Shown here: one piece after another, positions 32,621-42,676 of the stretch
Layout: each line of letters begins with the position of its first letter
Numbering within the stretch: the first letter of the stretch is position 1
Assembly: GCA_017311315.1 (NCBI GenBank)
Contig: CM029610.1
Coordinates: 37,030,870-37,094,869, forward strand
Reading direction: 5' to 3'
Length of the DNA: 64,000 bases
Source of the DNA: Dendrocalamus latiflorus
Lineage: Eukaryota > Streptophyta > Magnoliopsida > Poales > Poaceae
The notes under the pieces: model-generated
Databases searched by the model: none
Told to the model about the DNA's origin: nothing
The model's input: the letters and a program-made list of their open reading frames with translations, nothing else
Translations under genes and position numbers: made by a program

Positions 32621-32863
32621 ATGCTTATGCACTCTTTAATTTAAATGGTGATCTTGTTGTTTAGGTGATTTGATCCTTAATCTTGTATATCATGTCTCGG
32701 GTATGGGTCACCCGTCGGGTTTATTTCACCCGTGCGGGTATGGGTCTGGGGGAAATGTTGTACCCGCCTGTGTTATTGGGTCCTCCAGCTGGGATGTTTT
32801 TGCTTAATGGAGGTGGGTTTGGGGTGGTGAAACCCAATGGGTATAGACCCATTGCCATCTTTA

Positions 32864-32871
32864 CTCTTCAT
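32864..32871. repeat. hAT target-site duplication, right copy (CTCTTCAT)
   Basis: Pairs with 9163-9170. Confidence 0.95.
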
Positions 32872-32925
32872 TGGTAATAGTACAATGGTATCTGCATCTA
32901 GTATCAAATCAAACCAAGCGTTTAT

Positions 32926-33168
32926 GGGCCTGATCTTTTTCTCCGAAGCTGACAGCTTTTAACTTTTGTTACAATACCTAACTTTCAAACGGGGTATTTT
33001 CTCAAGACGGGGTCTACAAGTTAAACGATCTACACATTAAAAGTCCAACATCTGTACTAATCAAAATCGCAAATGAGTATGTGTCTCTCCGTAATCTATA
33101 CCGTAAGCAGCTAAAATTCAAAAATTTCAACTAAAAGCTATAAGTCGTAGCTGTTGCCAAACAGACCC
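32926..33168. mobile_element. MITE, 243 bp (GGGYCTG ends)
   Basis: The ends are GGGCCTGATCTTTTT and, on the complement, GGGTCTGTTTGGC. The flank TAT is duplicated (32923-32925, 33169-33171). The paralogous site in unit 2 (about 46095-46105) lacks it. A relative lies inverted at about 42550-42676. Three-base duplications and GGGYCTGTTTGG ends point to a Tourist/Harbinger-type MITE. Confidence 0.75.
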
Positions 33169-33189
33169 TATGATCTACCGATCTGATAA

Positions 33190-33640
33190 CCACATCAAGA
33201 TCAAACTAGAAACATATGTGCGCAGGAAACCAATGACGAAATGTGGTTTCGGTGTTGCACCGACCTCGGCCCTTGCGGTACGTGTCCTCTGCCGGATGCC
33301 GCAGTGCCGCACTTCGCCGTTAGTTGGTTGCCGCATGTCGAAGGAGTGAGGAGGGAGGGGTGGGGCGGGGCTGTCCACCTCGGGCTCCGGACCTCCTCCC
33401 CGCTGCCCCGATAGGCCAGAACCTCCTCCGAGGCTCCGAGCGCAGGCACCTGGCGGGGCAGGCCGACGCTCTCCCGTGAGCTCGGCTTCGGTTGTCTATT
33501 CGGGTTGGTAAGCTCCCGTTGCAAATGGGCAATCTCAATGTTTGCTTGATGTAGTAATAATGGCTTTATATGTGCATTAGCTAGGTTGGAACGAGATACT
33601 CTGAAGTTAGACACTGACTGACGCTGCAAACACACGAATA
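33190..33640. other. GC-rich block shared with unit 2 (45600-46040, inverted)
   Basis: On the minus strand a frame at 33635-33201 and, in unit 2, a plus-strand frame at 45610-45891 share segments such as NRQPxPSS and STCG, but they differ by frameshifts. Coding function is therefore not conserved. It may be a leader or promoter of a lost gene. Confidence 0.4.
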
Positions 33641-34108
33641 TTGCAGAATGATTGGAAATCTAAAATGCAACAGGCCAATTTGGGATTAAGATGTTCGGTC
33701 CTAAAATTTATGTAAATTGGGGTTATGGTAATCACCATGGAGTAAATTAATGCATGCCTTGTTAATCTACCGACCTACTGTAGAGCCAGGAACTATTATG
33801 TATGCAGCGTTGGTTCTTACAGATTTGCAAATACAGTTCTGCAGTTCCTATGCAATTCTGTGAATACAGGATTTTGATATTTTGTGAATGAAAATGCAAA
33901 GACATCCAACGGAAGAGTCCCATCCTTTTGTCCTGTTTTTGTCTTACATACTACTTTCTGTGTTCCGAACTTGCAACTTTCAAGTCATTAACTATGTGTA
34001 AATGCAGAACTTCTCACAAAAAAATGTCTTGATAAGCTAAATTGGGAATCAGTAAGATACCTATTGGTACCTCAACTAAGTAAGCCATTGGCAATGGGAG
34101 GTATGAAA

Positions 34109-34720
34109 CTATTGCCGAACTTGTTTGACAATGCTACAGCCTACAAGTATGTTTTTTTCTTCACCATCATAGCTTAAATACAATGGTGTATATTTAAGTC
34201 ATCCCTTACATAAATATTCAATGCAGATAATTATAATAGCATACAACAAACATGGGCTACACATACATTTTGCGAATATATAGGAAGTGAAACTACATGG
34301 CATATTTTTATCTGAAATGAACTACATAACATAATACTTCATACAATGTTCACCTAGGCGCTAGGCGGGCAGTAGTGACCATCTAGCGCCTAGGGCACCT
34401 AGATGAGGTCTAGACGATATTACCGAACTTGTTTGACAATGCTACAAATATGTTTTTTTCTTCACCATCATAGCTTAAATACAATGGTGTATATTTAAGT
34501 CATCCCTTACATAAATATTCAATGCAGATAATTATAATAGCATACAACAAACATGGGCTACACATACATTTTGCAAATATATAGGAAGTGAAACTACATG
34601 GCATACTCTTATCTGAAGTGAACTACATAACATAATACTTCGTACAATGTTCACCTAGGCACTAGGCGGACAGTAGTGACTATCTAGCGCCTAGGGCGCC
34701 TAGATGAGGTCTTGACGATC
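34109..34720. repeat. Local tandem duplication, about 310-bp unit, two copies
   Basis: The block from CCGAACTTGTTTGACAATGC through CTAGATGAGGTC occurs at about 34115-34415 and 34425-34715 with few differences. Unit 2 has it once (57640-57815) and without the CCTAGGC-containing tail. The duplication therefore includes one end of the element at about 34640-35610. Confidence 0.8.
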
Positions 34721-35610
34721 AAACTGAACATATACGATTAGTAGGGATAAAAGCAAACTGAACATATGTAAACAACATTATCACCCTAACTCCACCTCAT
34801 AGCCTGTTACGCAGCCAAAGTAAATTTGGTTCTCCATGTAGCCAAACACACAGCCCACGTGGGCCACACAACACACGCTAGCACAGCCCCACATGCACAC
34901 GCACACACCCACAGCCCCTACACACACGCACACAACACACATACACAACACCACACACCTCTCTCTGTGTGTGTGTGGGGGGGGGGGGGGGGGGGGGGGC
35001 TCCTCCCATGGCTCCCAATCCCCTTTTCGGGTTCCTCCGATTTCTTGCCAGATCCGTTTGCCGTCGGCCTCCAGATCGCCGCTAGCCACTCCTCTACTGG
35101 TCCCCATGGTCCTACGGCCCTGGCTACCGTCGCCTGAGCCTCCGGCCGCCGCCCCTTATGCTCAACCCAAGCTACCGCCACCTGTGCCCGCTGCCCTCGG
35201 ATCCGGCTCCCGCACGCCTCGCCTGCGCTCGCCGCCCTTGCGCTCGGGCTCCCTCACTCCTCACCTTACCATCCCCCTGCTTCTTCTCCCCTGAGGGAGG
35301 CGACTGGGAGGGGCGGCGCTAGGGGTCATCGTGGACTACCTGCAGGGCTACACTGCCGTGCCCATCCCAACCTCCTTTAGCGGCGACTATGGGCCCATGG
35401 CGCCCCGCCTCCTCTCCAAGGCCGGTCGCCACCATTGCTTGCGTGGATGCACGTCGGAGATGCATCCCACCCATCGCCGCCGTGCCTTGCCCACCTAGGT
35501 TCGCCTGCGACCGGCGTTGACCGCCTAGGTGGGCCGAGCGCCCAGGGCGCCGACTGTGCCCGAGTCACGGTGGCCGGCCTGTGCCCAGCGCCTAGTCGGC
35601 TGCCTAGGAT
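34640..35610. mobile_element. Unclassified insertion with CCTAGGC-type inverted ends
   Basis: The left end begins near TGTTCACCTAGGC and the right end, on the complement, near TGTTATCCTAGGC. Unit 2 lacks the whole segment between matching flanks (57815-57835). Inside are CA-rich repeats (34870-34975), a 23-G run (34977-34999) and a GC-rich stretch (35010-35560) with no recognised protein. I could not define a target-site duplication because one end lies inside the local tandem duplication. Confidence 0.5.
34977..34999. repeat. Poly-G run (23 G) beside a (GT)n tract
   Basis: Homopolymer following CTCTCTGTGTGTGTGT. The length may be unreliable. Confidence 0.8.
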
Positions 35611-35659
35611 AACACTAAGAAAATTATTGCAACTCAACGGAATCCTAGGAAGCACTTGA

Positions 35660-37110
35660 CTGTGTCATTGCATATATATTCGTTAGCGTGACATACTGAC
35701 CAAGGAAGAAAGTTCCTGCTCCAACCTGTAGCCCCTGGAGGTGCCTTCAAATGTTAAATCGATAGCATTTACAAAATTGATCTATGCATAGGAGTTGCTA
35801 ACCTTTGGGCATAACAAATGCTTGATATCTCCATCGCTTCCTGAGAAAACTTGGAATTTCCTTTAGCCTCTTAGTTCTTAGGAATTGCAAGCTCGTCTCT
35901 ACTTTTTTCATAGTAGGTCTCTCGTCCTTTAAGCCTCAAGCATACTTCTGTAAGTGAGGCAATATCATCAATCTCTTCCTGGTTTGCCTCTTCCACAACT
36001 TGAGAATGCATTATTTCCATGAGAGCTCCCTATTGGAGTCCTTCAATCAAGTAATGAGACAAGCTTTGTTTTTGCACCTAGATAATTGACAAAAATTGGC
36101 TTCTTTCTTGTCAAAAGTTCCACAGGTATCACTCCAAAAATATGTACATCACTCTTTTCAGTTAGTTGGGCAGTACGGTAATACTTTGGATCTAGGTAAC
36201 CGAAAGTACCTTGGACAATAGTCACTACATGAGTCTCATCAAGTGAAATAGATCTTGACGCACCAAAGTCGGAAACCTTTGCAGTGTAGCTGCCATCCAG
36301 AAGTATAGTGGAAGATTTAGCATCCCTATGGAAAGTTGGTATTGCAATAGCTAAGTGGAGATGAGCAAGTGCCCCGGCTGCTTATACTGCAATCCTACTG
36401 TGATCATCCCATGACAGCAAGCATTTAACACTAACATCTGTGTGAAGAAGATCATACAATGTGCCATTAGATATGAACTCATACACCAGTAAGGACACCT
36501 CAGATTCGAGACAACCACCATATAGTTTTACCACATTGCAGTGGATGATTTCAGATAGGATAGAAACCTCGTTGATAAACTGGTCTATCTCAGTTTGCTC
36601 CACATTTTTTGGACCTTTTAATGGCTACCACACGCTGGTCAGATAGAATACCTTTGTAAATTATACCATGTCCTCCACGAGCAAGGACATGAGTAGCATC
36701 AAAGTTGTTGGTCACCTCCTCTAGTTGCTCCAAGGAGAATATCTTTGTTTTGTTTGTGGCGCTTTCATATGAGAAAAGTTGCTCCAAGAGTAGGCCTTCA
36801 TTTTTCTGAAAATATGCTCTTCGGATTCTCTTCTGGATGCCTTTCTTCCATTTATTGGTGAGTACAGTTGCACCGAGTGCAACAATTATGGAGCTAATGC
36901 CACAACCAATTTCAATTGCAATACCTACATCTATTCATTGTCATGAAATCACCTCGCATTTTGCTATTTGTAATTGCCTTTTTGATGGATCAAACTCTTT
37001 ACCATGAGGGCACCTTGTGCATTTATAGCTTCCGAGGAAATTTTGGCATGTGCCATTGCAGGAGTTTGGCAGTGAGCATTCATCTACGTCTGCAGGTCGT
37101 AACTTTGATT
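35660..37110 (-). pseudogene. WAK pseudogene, 5'-truncated (kinase and EGF_CA exons only)
   Basis: Corresponds to 57905-59400 of the intact WAK gene. The kinase exon is readable in pieces on the minus strand: LEQLEEVTNNFDATHVLARGGHG near 36730, NEVSILSEIIHCNVVKLYGG near 36560, and GTFGYLDPKYYRTAQLTEKSDV near 36200. Frameshifts separate these pieces, for example an extra T at about 36075, and substitutions hit conserved residues such as the glycine-loop start (LARGG). The calcium-binding EGF exon remains as a decayed trace at about 36975-37095. The first two exons, encoding the extracellular domains and signal peptide, were never included: the duplication junction at about 37231 lies inside the equivalent of intron 2. 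Confidence 0.88.
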
Positions 37111-37466
37111 GGTTACATATTGGTGGTGAATGGTAATAGATATATGTATGTATTAATTACTGGTTGCTCCAAAGAAATGTCGGGTTTAAATTGTCTAATC
37201 TGATTTATGATATTGTAGTACAAAGTGCAATGGTAATCAGATCTAACAGGAACCGGACTACTAATACGATTTCCTTGGTGAATACGTTGATCATGCATCT
37301 ATGGCACAAACGACACCGAAGGAAATACCAATCGGACTGGAAGGTCCGTCTGTCATATATGATAGGCTACTATAAGGGAAATTTCCGAGCTTGCGTCTAT
37401 ACTGTCCTCGCGATCGACCGGTAGAACGACAAGACGACCAACCGATCGATCGACAAGCACGAGACT

Positions 37467-38523
37467 CAATGAAGCACACGTATGGCGACGACTGCAAGAC
37501 GACGGCGGCTGCTCCAGCTGCGCCATCGACGTCGTCCTGTCTGCCCCTGCTCGTCTTCGAACACCAGGGCGTGGAATAATACGACGACGACGACGAATAC
37601 AGCAACATTCCCAAGATGCTCATGTTCAGCATATCGCAACAGAGCCTACACCGAAACATGGAACATGAGCTGCTAGCCAAGAACGTGTGCATGGCCACCC
37701 CACAGGGATGGGTGCTGCTAGTCGTGCCCTCCCCCAGCACATCCAAGACTTGGCTATGGAACCCTCAGACCGGGGACAAGCTCTCCCAGCCGAACATTGG
37801 AGAAGAACACGTCATCCACGGCAACTACTGCAAGTGCTTGCTCTCCCACAAGAATGTAGCTGATCTGGCCTGTGTCGTTGTGCTCTTGGATGTCACCGAG
37901 CCCAGCCTGTGGTTCTGTCATGTCGACGGAGGAGGAAGCAACAGTGGCAGCAGCAAATGGAGGCATTACTCGTACGACATCGGCGACTATGCAATATCGA
38001 GCTTCGCCGCGCTCCAAGGGAAGCTCTACTTCATCAGCTCGAGCGAAGTGCTGTTGATTTGTCGTCATCGCCTGATCATGATCTTCCCGAGTTCCACTAT
38101 TTAGATGTCAGTACGGTTGCTTTCCCTGAGGGGACGAGCTATTTCTAGTCTGCATCTTCTTCCTGCACTTCGATGCCGATAAGATCGGCGCCATGCACGT
38201 GTACAAGATGGATTTCTCCGAGGAACAAGCTTGGCGTCGGGTGCATGACATTGGAGACTCCGTGTTTCTTTTGGATGATGTAATAGCAGCTTCCTGCCCT
38301 GCAAGCCCGTTGGGGCTCAAGGGAAATCAAATCTACTTCATGAAGAATTTCAAAGCAAAGGATGGTGAATTATGTGCACCAAGATGACTTGGTAATTTTG
38401 TGCTCAAGGGAAATCAAATCTACTTCATAGAAAGCAGAGGAAGGGATTGAGGAGAGTACCCAAGTTCACCAAGATGACTTGGTAATTTTGTGCAAACCAT
38501 TCTGGATCGTGCCTCCTAGCTAG
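37467..38523 (+). pseudogene. DUF295 pseudogene (unit 2 copy)
   Basis: Closely similar to 3101-4183. Lesions in order: a 3-bp insertion gives an in-frame TAA at 37577-37579, after about 35 codons; about 45 bases near 37990-38000 are missing relative to the intact copy; a small deletion near 38045 shifts the frame; and about 38 bases are missing near 38130. Near the 3' end a short segment, DDLVILC then LKGNQIYF, is duplicated (about 38385-38490). A secondary frame, 37616-38104, restarts at MLMFSISQQSLHR and covers the first blades only. Probably non-functional. Confidence 0.9.
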
Positions 38524-39204
38524 ATACCTAGAGCTCCAGATGAAACATTGTATTACAAAAAATAAAGAAAAAAAGATAACGGCATAAAGAACTGTGTTAT
38601 GCCTATCAATAGATGGTAATGCATTGTGGTTTCATTTTGTAGCGTTGTGCAAGTGAACTGATGTTGCAGCCGCATTCCTTGGAGGAAAATAATATACTTG
38701 TAGTAAAGGTAGTATGCGTTTTGCGGCCTCTTTTCCATATTATGCAAGGCATGGTTGGATTTTACAAAGCAGATTAATAGTGTGCCCATCAGTCCACGTG
38801 GTGTGAATGTGTGATACTAATTGCTTGTTACAGGCATGCTGTAGTTTTCTTTCGATGGAACTGGCTTTGATTAGAAGGGACCATTTTACCAAAAGGTTCT
38901 AATGTTCTGAACGGAAGGTGCTAAGTGTGAGCAAGGTGTGGATAACTGTGGCAGAATACATATTCCATGTCAGCATCTCTGACCCTGGAAGATGAGCAAG
39001 ACACACCATAACTAAGATATGGACTTTGACGAAGGTAAGCGATCAGATTACAAATTTTTTTTTTTGCAATATCAAGAAGCATACCCTGGGCTAGCAGGTA
39101 GACTCAGCAACCTCAACACATTCAATATAGTAATAGCTCACCCCTCTTTATGGCAATGTTGATTTGAAACACTCAGTAGTGCTTTAGGCATTTGCCCTTC
39201 CATC

Positions 39205-39219
39205 ATGTATCTCTACAGA
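39205..39219. repeat. LINE target-site duplication, left copy
   Basis: ATGTATCTCTACAGA pairs with ATGTATACCTACAGA at 39749-39763 (one or two mismatches). Unit 1 has one copy, ATGTATCCCTACAGA, at about 4820. Confidence 0.88.
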
Positions 39220-39748
39220 ACCACGATGAATCCCTTCTTCTGAAAGACTTGGGCACCACAACAATGTAAAGTCTTCGCCTAGCTCACCATTCAAAATCGG
39301 CTACGGACGACAGACCGACTCTACAAACGTGAATGGCCAAATCACCAAACTTGTCCACTCTGCAGATAAGAGCTGGAATCCGCCATACACCTTCTGACCG
39401 ACTGCCGCTACACCAGAAGAATTTGGACCTCCATGAAAGGCAACGGCTTCCCTGGTAATGCTCGTCTCTTGGCACATTTGAAGGAACGGAATGCTAGGGT
39501 GTTTCGGGCGTCAAAGACCGCTGCTGTTACTTTTGGTAGCAGTAATAAAGGAGGAGGTTGCCGCCTGGGTTTTAGCAGGCGCAAACAAACTTGAGAGCCT
39601 CTTAACCACCCTTGTAACAATCTAATTTTTCCTTTCTGCCTCCTTAGGCTTTCTCCGGGCCTATCCTTTCCACCCCCTGTTTTCCTACACTTTAACTCTT
39701 CCTGTGAATTAATATATGGCAAGCATGTTGCCCACTTGTTCAAAAAAA
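39220..39748 (+). mobile_element. 5'-truncated LINE (non-LTR retrotransposon) 3' end
   Basis: A 529-bp insertion ending in an A run, flanked by a 15-bp duplication and absent from unit 1. One plus-strand frame, about 39396-39590, reads CRYTRRIWTSMKGN...LKERNARVFRAS and ends at TGA. This matches the extreme C-terminus of plant LINE reverse-transcriptase proteins (zf-RVT region). The rest is a 3' UTR-like C/T-rich tail. The transposition enzyme itself is missing. Confidence 0.85.
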
Positions 39749-40389
39749 ATGTATACCTACAGATTTAAACATATGCTGTATATGTGATGGTTAAAAAACA
39801 ATGAAAAATGAAAATACTCACTCCGTTTCGCTATATTTGTTCATGGACTCTGGAGTATCTATTTCAATATATTTATCTATTGAGAAAATCTAAAATATAG
39901 TTATTGCAATTTTTTCTCTCTATCTACCTCTACTTAAATGCTTTGGAAGAAGTTAAGTGGTTGCAGTATGTCTTTTGATAGGGATATGCATGGTCATGTC
40001 TCATTAAGTATTTTGTAGATTTAGTATTTCTTTGGTCTGTACGAATGGTGGGCTCTGGACAAATATAGCAAAACAGAGGGAGTAGAACTACGTATGGAGA
40101 ATATGTTGGTTCGACCTGGTTATTGATCAAGGCAAAGTCGATATGAGAGAGCTTGCAGTTTCCATCTTGATAATGTCACATCTGTGCTACTCAGGTGCAT
40201 ACATGCCACTGTCGCCTGGCTTGGTTGAAATCTTGAAGCAGCGTACATGCCATCTGAATGAAATTAAAATAGAGATGTATCAGTCAACAAACATAAGCGA
40301 GTATGTATAATCTGATAGAAACAACTACATGTGCACAAGGATTGATAAAAAACAGAAAAGGTCACACAAAATAAGAAACATAAATAGTA

Positions 40390-41530
40390 GGACTGGAAAT
40401 AAATGTCATCAGTCAGAGCTATGAGAACTCACACCAACGGTTTTGTTTGCTGAGCAACCATCATTTGCTGTGAAAGTGTGAAGTAGCTAACAGGAATGTG
40501 GTGGACAAAAACAGACACAAGCATATTGGTACCTATCTCGGTGGGTTATTTAAGAGGGCAGAAGAGCTGAAAGACCCCAAAACAACAGCACTTTTAAAGC
40601 GGGCAATTAGCTATTAACAGCCAAAAGAGCACCATGTTGCGGAAATCAACAAAGCGCAAAGTGCGTTAGTCACATTTGACTCTTAGCAGACATCGTATCT
40701 TACAGTGGAGCACATATCCCAACAGATGGCAGGCAGGGTAGTTTACCTAAGTAAACCACAGCAAGCTGACATTACCGACTTATAAAGGACCGGAGTGACT
40801 GCTGGGGAGACCTCAATCCACTCCTATATCTATATATCTACATGCATTCGATGGCTACATACATTCAGAAGATTCTGGTTGCGTCAAACGCAAAGCCAAA
40901 TAGCGGATATTGTGCAGAGGCTGTGGTTGAAGATACCAATGTATGTTGGTCAGTTGCTACTACATTTTATTCATATCAATGAGGAAGGCCAAGCAGGTAA
41001 TAGTAGTACTGGAGACAAATACTAGTAGCAAACATAGCGAAATAATTAAACAACAGAGGAGAGCAAAACCAAATAGTAGTAGGCTAGTAGCAAAGCATAG
41101 CCAGTTAATTAATCAATTAGAGAGACAGAGAGAGAGCAGAGCAAACCCTAGTTGGGATTGGGAAGCATGCAAGCACAAGCACGGGATCAAGTAAGCAAGC
41201 TGCAAGAGAAACACGTGTCACCTCGCACCGCATCGCATTAGGAAACGGATCGGAATGAAATCTAGCGACAAGATTAGATTATTAGAATGAACTCACTCTA
41301 TTATAAGGCAAGGCGAAGGAAAGGAAAACAAAAGAAAATCCCGAAATTAACAAATCGCCGGCCGGCGCGTCGTCGCTCGATCACTTGCTCCGCCCACCGC
41401 CGCACCTCGATCTGATCAGCCAAAGAGCGAGTGTGGGCGCCGAGGAATCAATCAAGACGGGAGGCGAGGCGAAGCGATTTGGGTGGGCTCGGCCGGTGCG
41501 GTAGCCCATGGGCCACAAAAGGGCAAGACC
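40390..41530. other. Unit 2-specific segment, no gene seen
   Basis: Between flanks that are adjacent in unit 1 (about 5490-5530). It is mixed AT-rich sequence with a GC-rich end (41340-41500). On the minus strand that GC-rich end could be a leader exon, but I see no protein domain, terminal repeats or target-site duplication. It is either an insertion in unit 2 or a deletion in unit 1. Confidence 0.4.
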
Positions 41531-41944
41531 TGGTCCGGCCCCACACACGGGATGCGAAGCGGAGATGGACAGCTGCGAGCGCAACACCTTCCCTTAATTA
41601 ACTGTTAAGGCGAAGGCGGCCGCTCAACAGAGGGACGGTTCAAGATCAGAAACTCATAGTGGTCTCAGTCCTAATAGTAGCAGTAGAAGTAATATAGGCT
41701 ATCAGTAGCATATTACGATGTTCAAAAAAAAAAAGTAGCATATTACGGATGGTATCTTGTAATAGCAGCTCTGTAGTAACTCAGAAGTAGAGATCTCCAC
41801 GTCCCCACACTCGTCACCATGTATTACCATCACAATCTCATGTTCTTCATTCCGTTTACATCATGGTTCGCAACTGCCTGTTTCTCTTAAACCTGTAAGC
41901 ATAGTTTTCTACCATGATTCAATGATTCATGTTATGATGATGGT

Positions 41945-42172
41945 GGGTTGTTTTGGACTGATAGCTTATAACTTAAATATTTGAATTCTGGCTGTTTGTG
42001 AGAGACAATACGCAGAGGGAAATAGTCGCATGCGATTTTGGATGATACAACTAAACTTAGTATACTTTTTACTACAATTTTTTATTGACCCTGCCTTAAA
42101 AAAACACACCATTTAAAAACTAATTACTGTAGACAATACAAGTCTAAGCTACAAATAAGCTAAAACGAACCC
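41945..42172. mobile_element. MITE, 228 bp (GGGTT..TTTT ends)
   Basis: The left end, GGGTTGTTTTGGACTGATAGC, and the complement of the right end, GGGTTCGTTTTAGCTTATTTG, form an imperfect inverted repeat. The interior is AT-rich and non-coding. No clear target-site duplication. Confidence 0.55.
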
Positions 42173-42549
42173 AGCCGATATTCTGATGACAGTTTCCTAC
42201 CGTGATCATGATTACTATGATGTCTATGATGAGATGCTTAGGTTCTTGTTTTGTTTTGATGATATTCCGATGACAGTTTACTACCATGATAGATGATTAC
42301 TACGATGCTTATAATGAGATGCTTAATTGCTTGTTTTGTTATGCCATCTTGTTTTTAACATCTCTTGCTGTTGCTGCTATTACTACAAGATCTATAGTAC
42401 AGGCACAAAGTACGCATGTTAACTCAGGATGATAATGGGTGCTTGACTTTCTATGATCTCCGTGTGCGTTCCTTTTTTTAAAACCATTCTATGAGTTGTG
42501 ATGATTTGATTGTCTTTGCGATACTCACTTGCGATTTTGGTTTGTACAG

Positions 42550-42676
42550 ATGTTGGACTTTTAACGTGTAGATCGTTTAACTTGTAGACCCTGTCTTGAG
42601 AAAATACTCCATTTGAAAGTTAGGTACTGTAGCAAAAGCCAAAAGCCGCCGGCTTCGGAGGAAAAGAACAGGCAGA
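42550..42676 (-). mobile_element. MITE relative of 32926-33168, partial
   Basis: The complement reads GCCTGTTCTTTTCCTCCGAAGC and continues with sequence matching 32928-33060 (CTAACTTTCAAA, GTAGATCG/CGATCTAC). The other end is not identifiable. Confidence 0.6.

Larger units (their letters stand above)
9171..32863 (+). mobile_element. Non-autonomous hAT element, interrupted by a MULE
   Basis: The ends form a 17-bp terminal inverted repeat, TAAAGATGGCAATGGGT at 9171 and its complement ending at 32863, flanked by the 8-bp duplication CTCTTCAT. Subterminal regions are full of ACCCATGGG/GGGTA repeats, usual for plant hAT elements. Without the inserted MULE the element is about 1.4 kb: 9171-9292 plus 31601-32863, with one copy of the 9-bp MULE duplication. 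It keeps a GC-rich leader (about 31740-32070) and one short exon (32494-32620), but no RNase-H-like transposase core or dimerisation domain. It is therefore a deletion derivative mobilised in trans. The paralogous locus in unit 2 is empty, so it inserted after the duplication. Confidence 0.93.
2867..37231. repeat. Segmental duplication, unit 1
   Basis: Unit 1 of a tandem duplication whose unit 2 starts at 37232. Shared blocks, with unit 2 positions in brackets: DUF295 and 3' flank 2867-5577 (37232-41575); 6694-7530 (44502-45320); 7600-8740 (inverted, 52560-57350); 8780-9170 plus 32872-33815 (inverted, 45335-48790); 33820-37231 (57390-59513). The large size difference comes from unit-specific transposon insertions. 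Boundaries are accurate to tens of bases. Confidence 0.85.

Noticed and set aside
33201..33635. 144-codon minus-strand frame with a counterpart in unit 2
   Set aside because: The two copies differ by frameshifts and share only fragments of sequence, so no protein is being conserved.
34826..35294. His/Thr-rich and Pro-rich frames
   Set aside because: They are created by CA repeats, the 23-G run and GC-rich filler inside an insertion.
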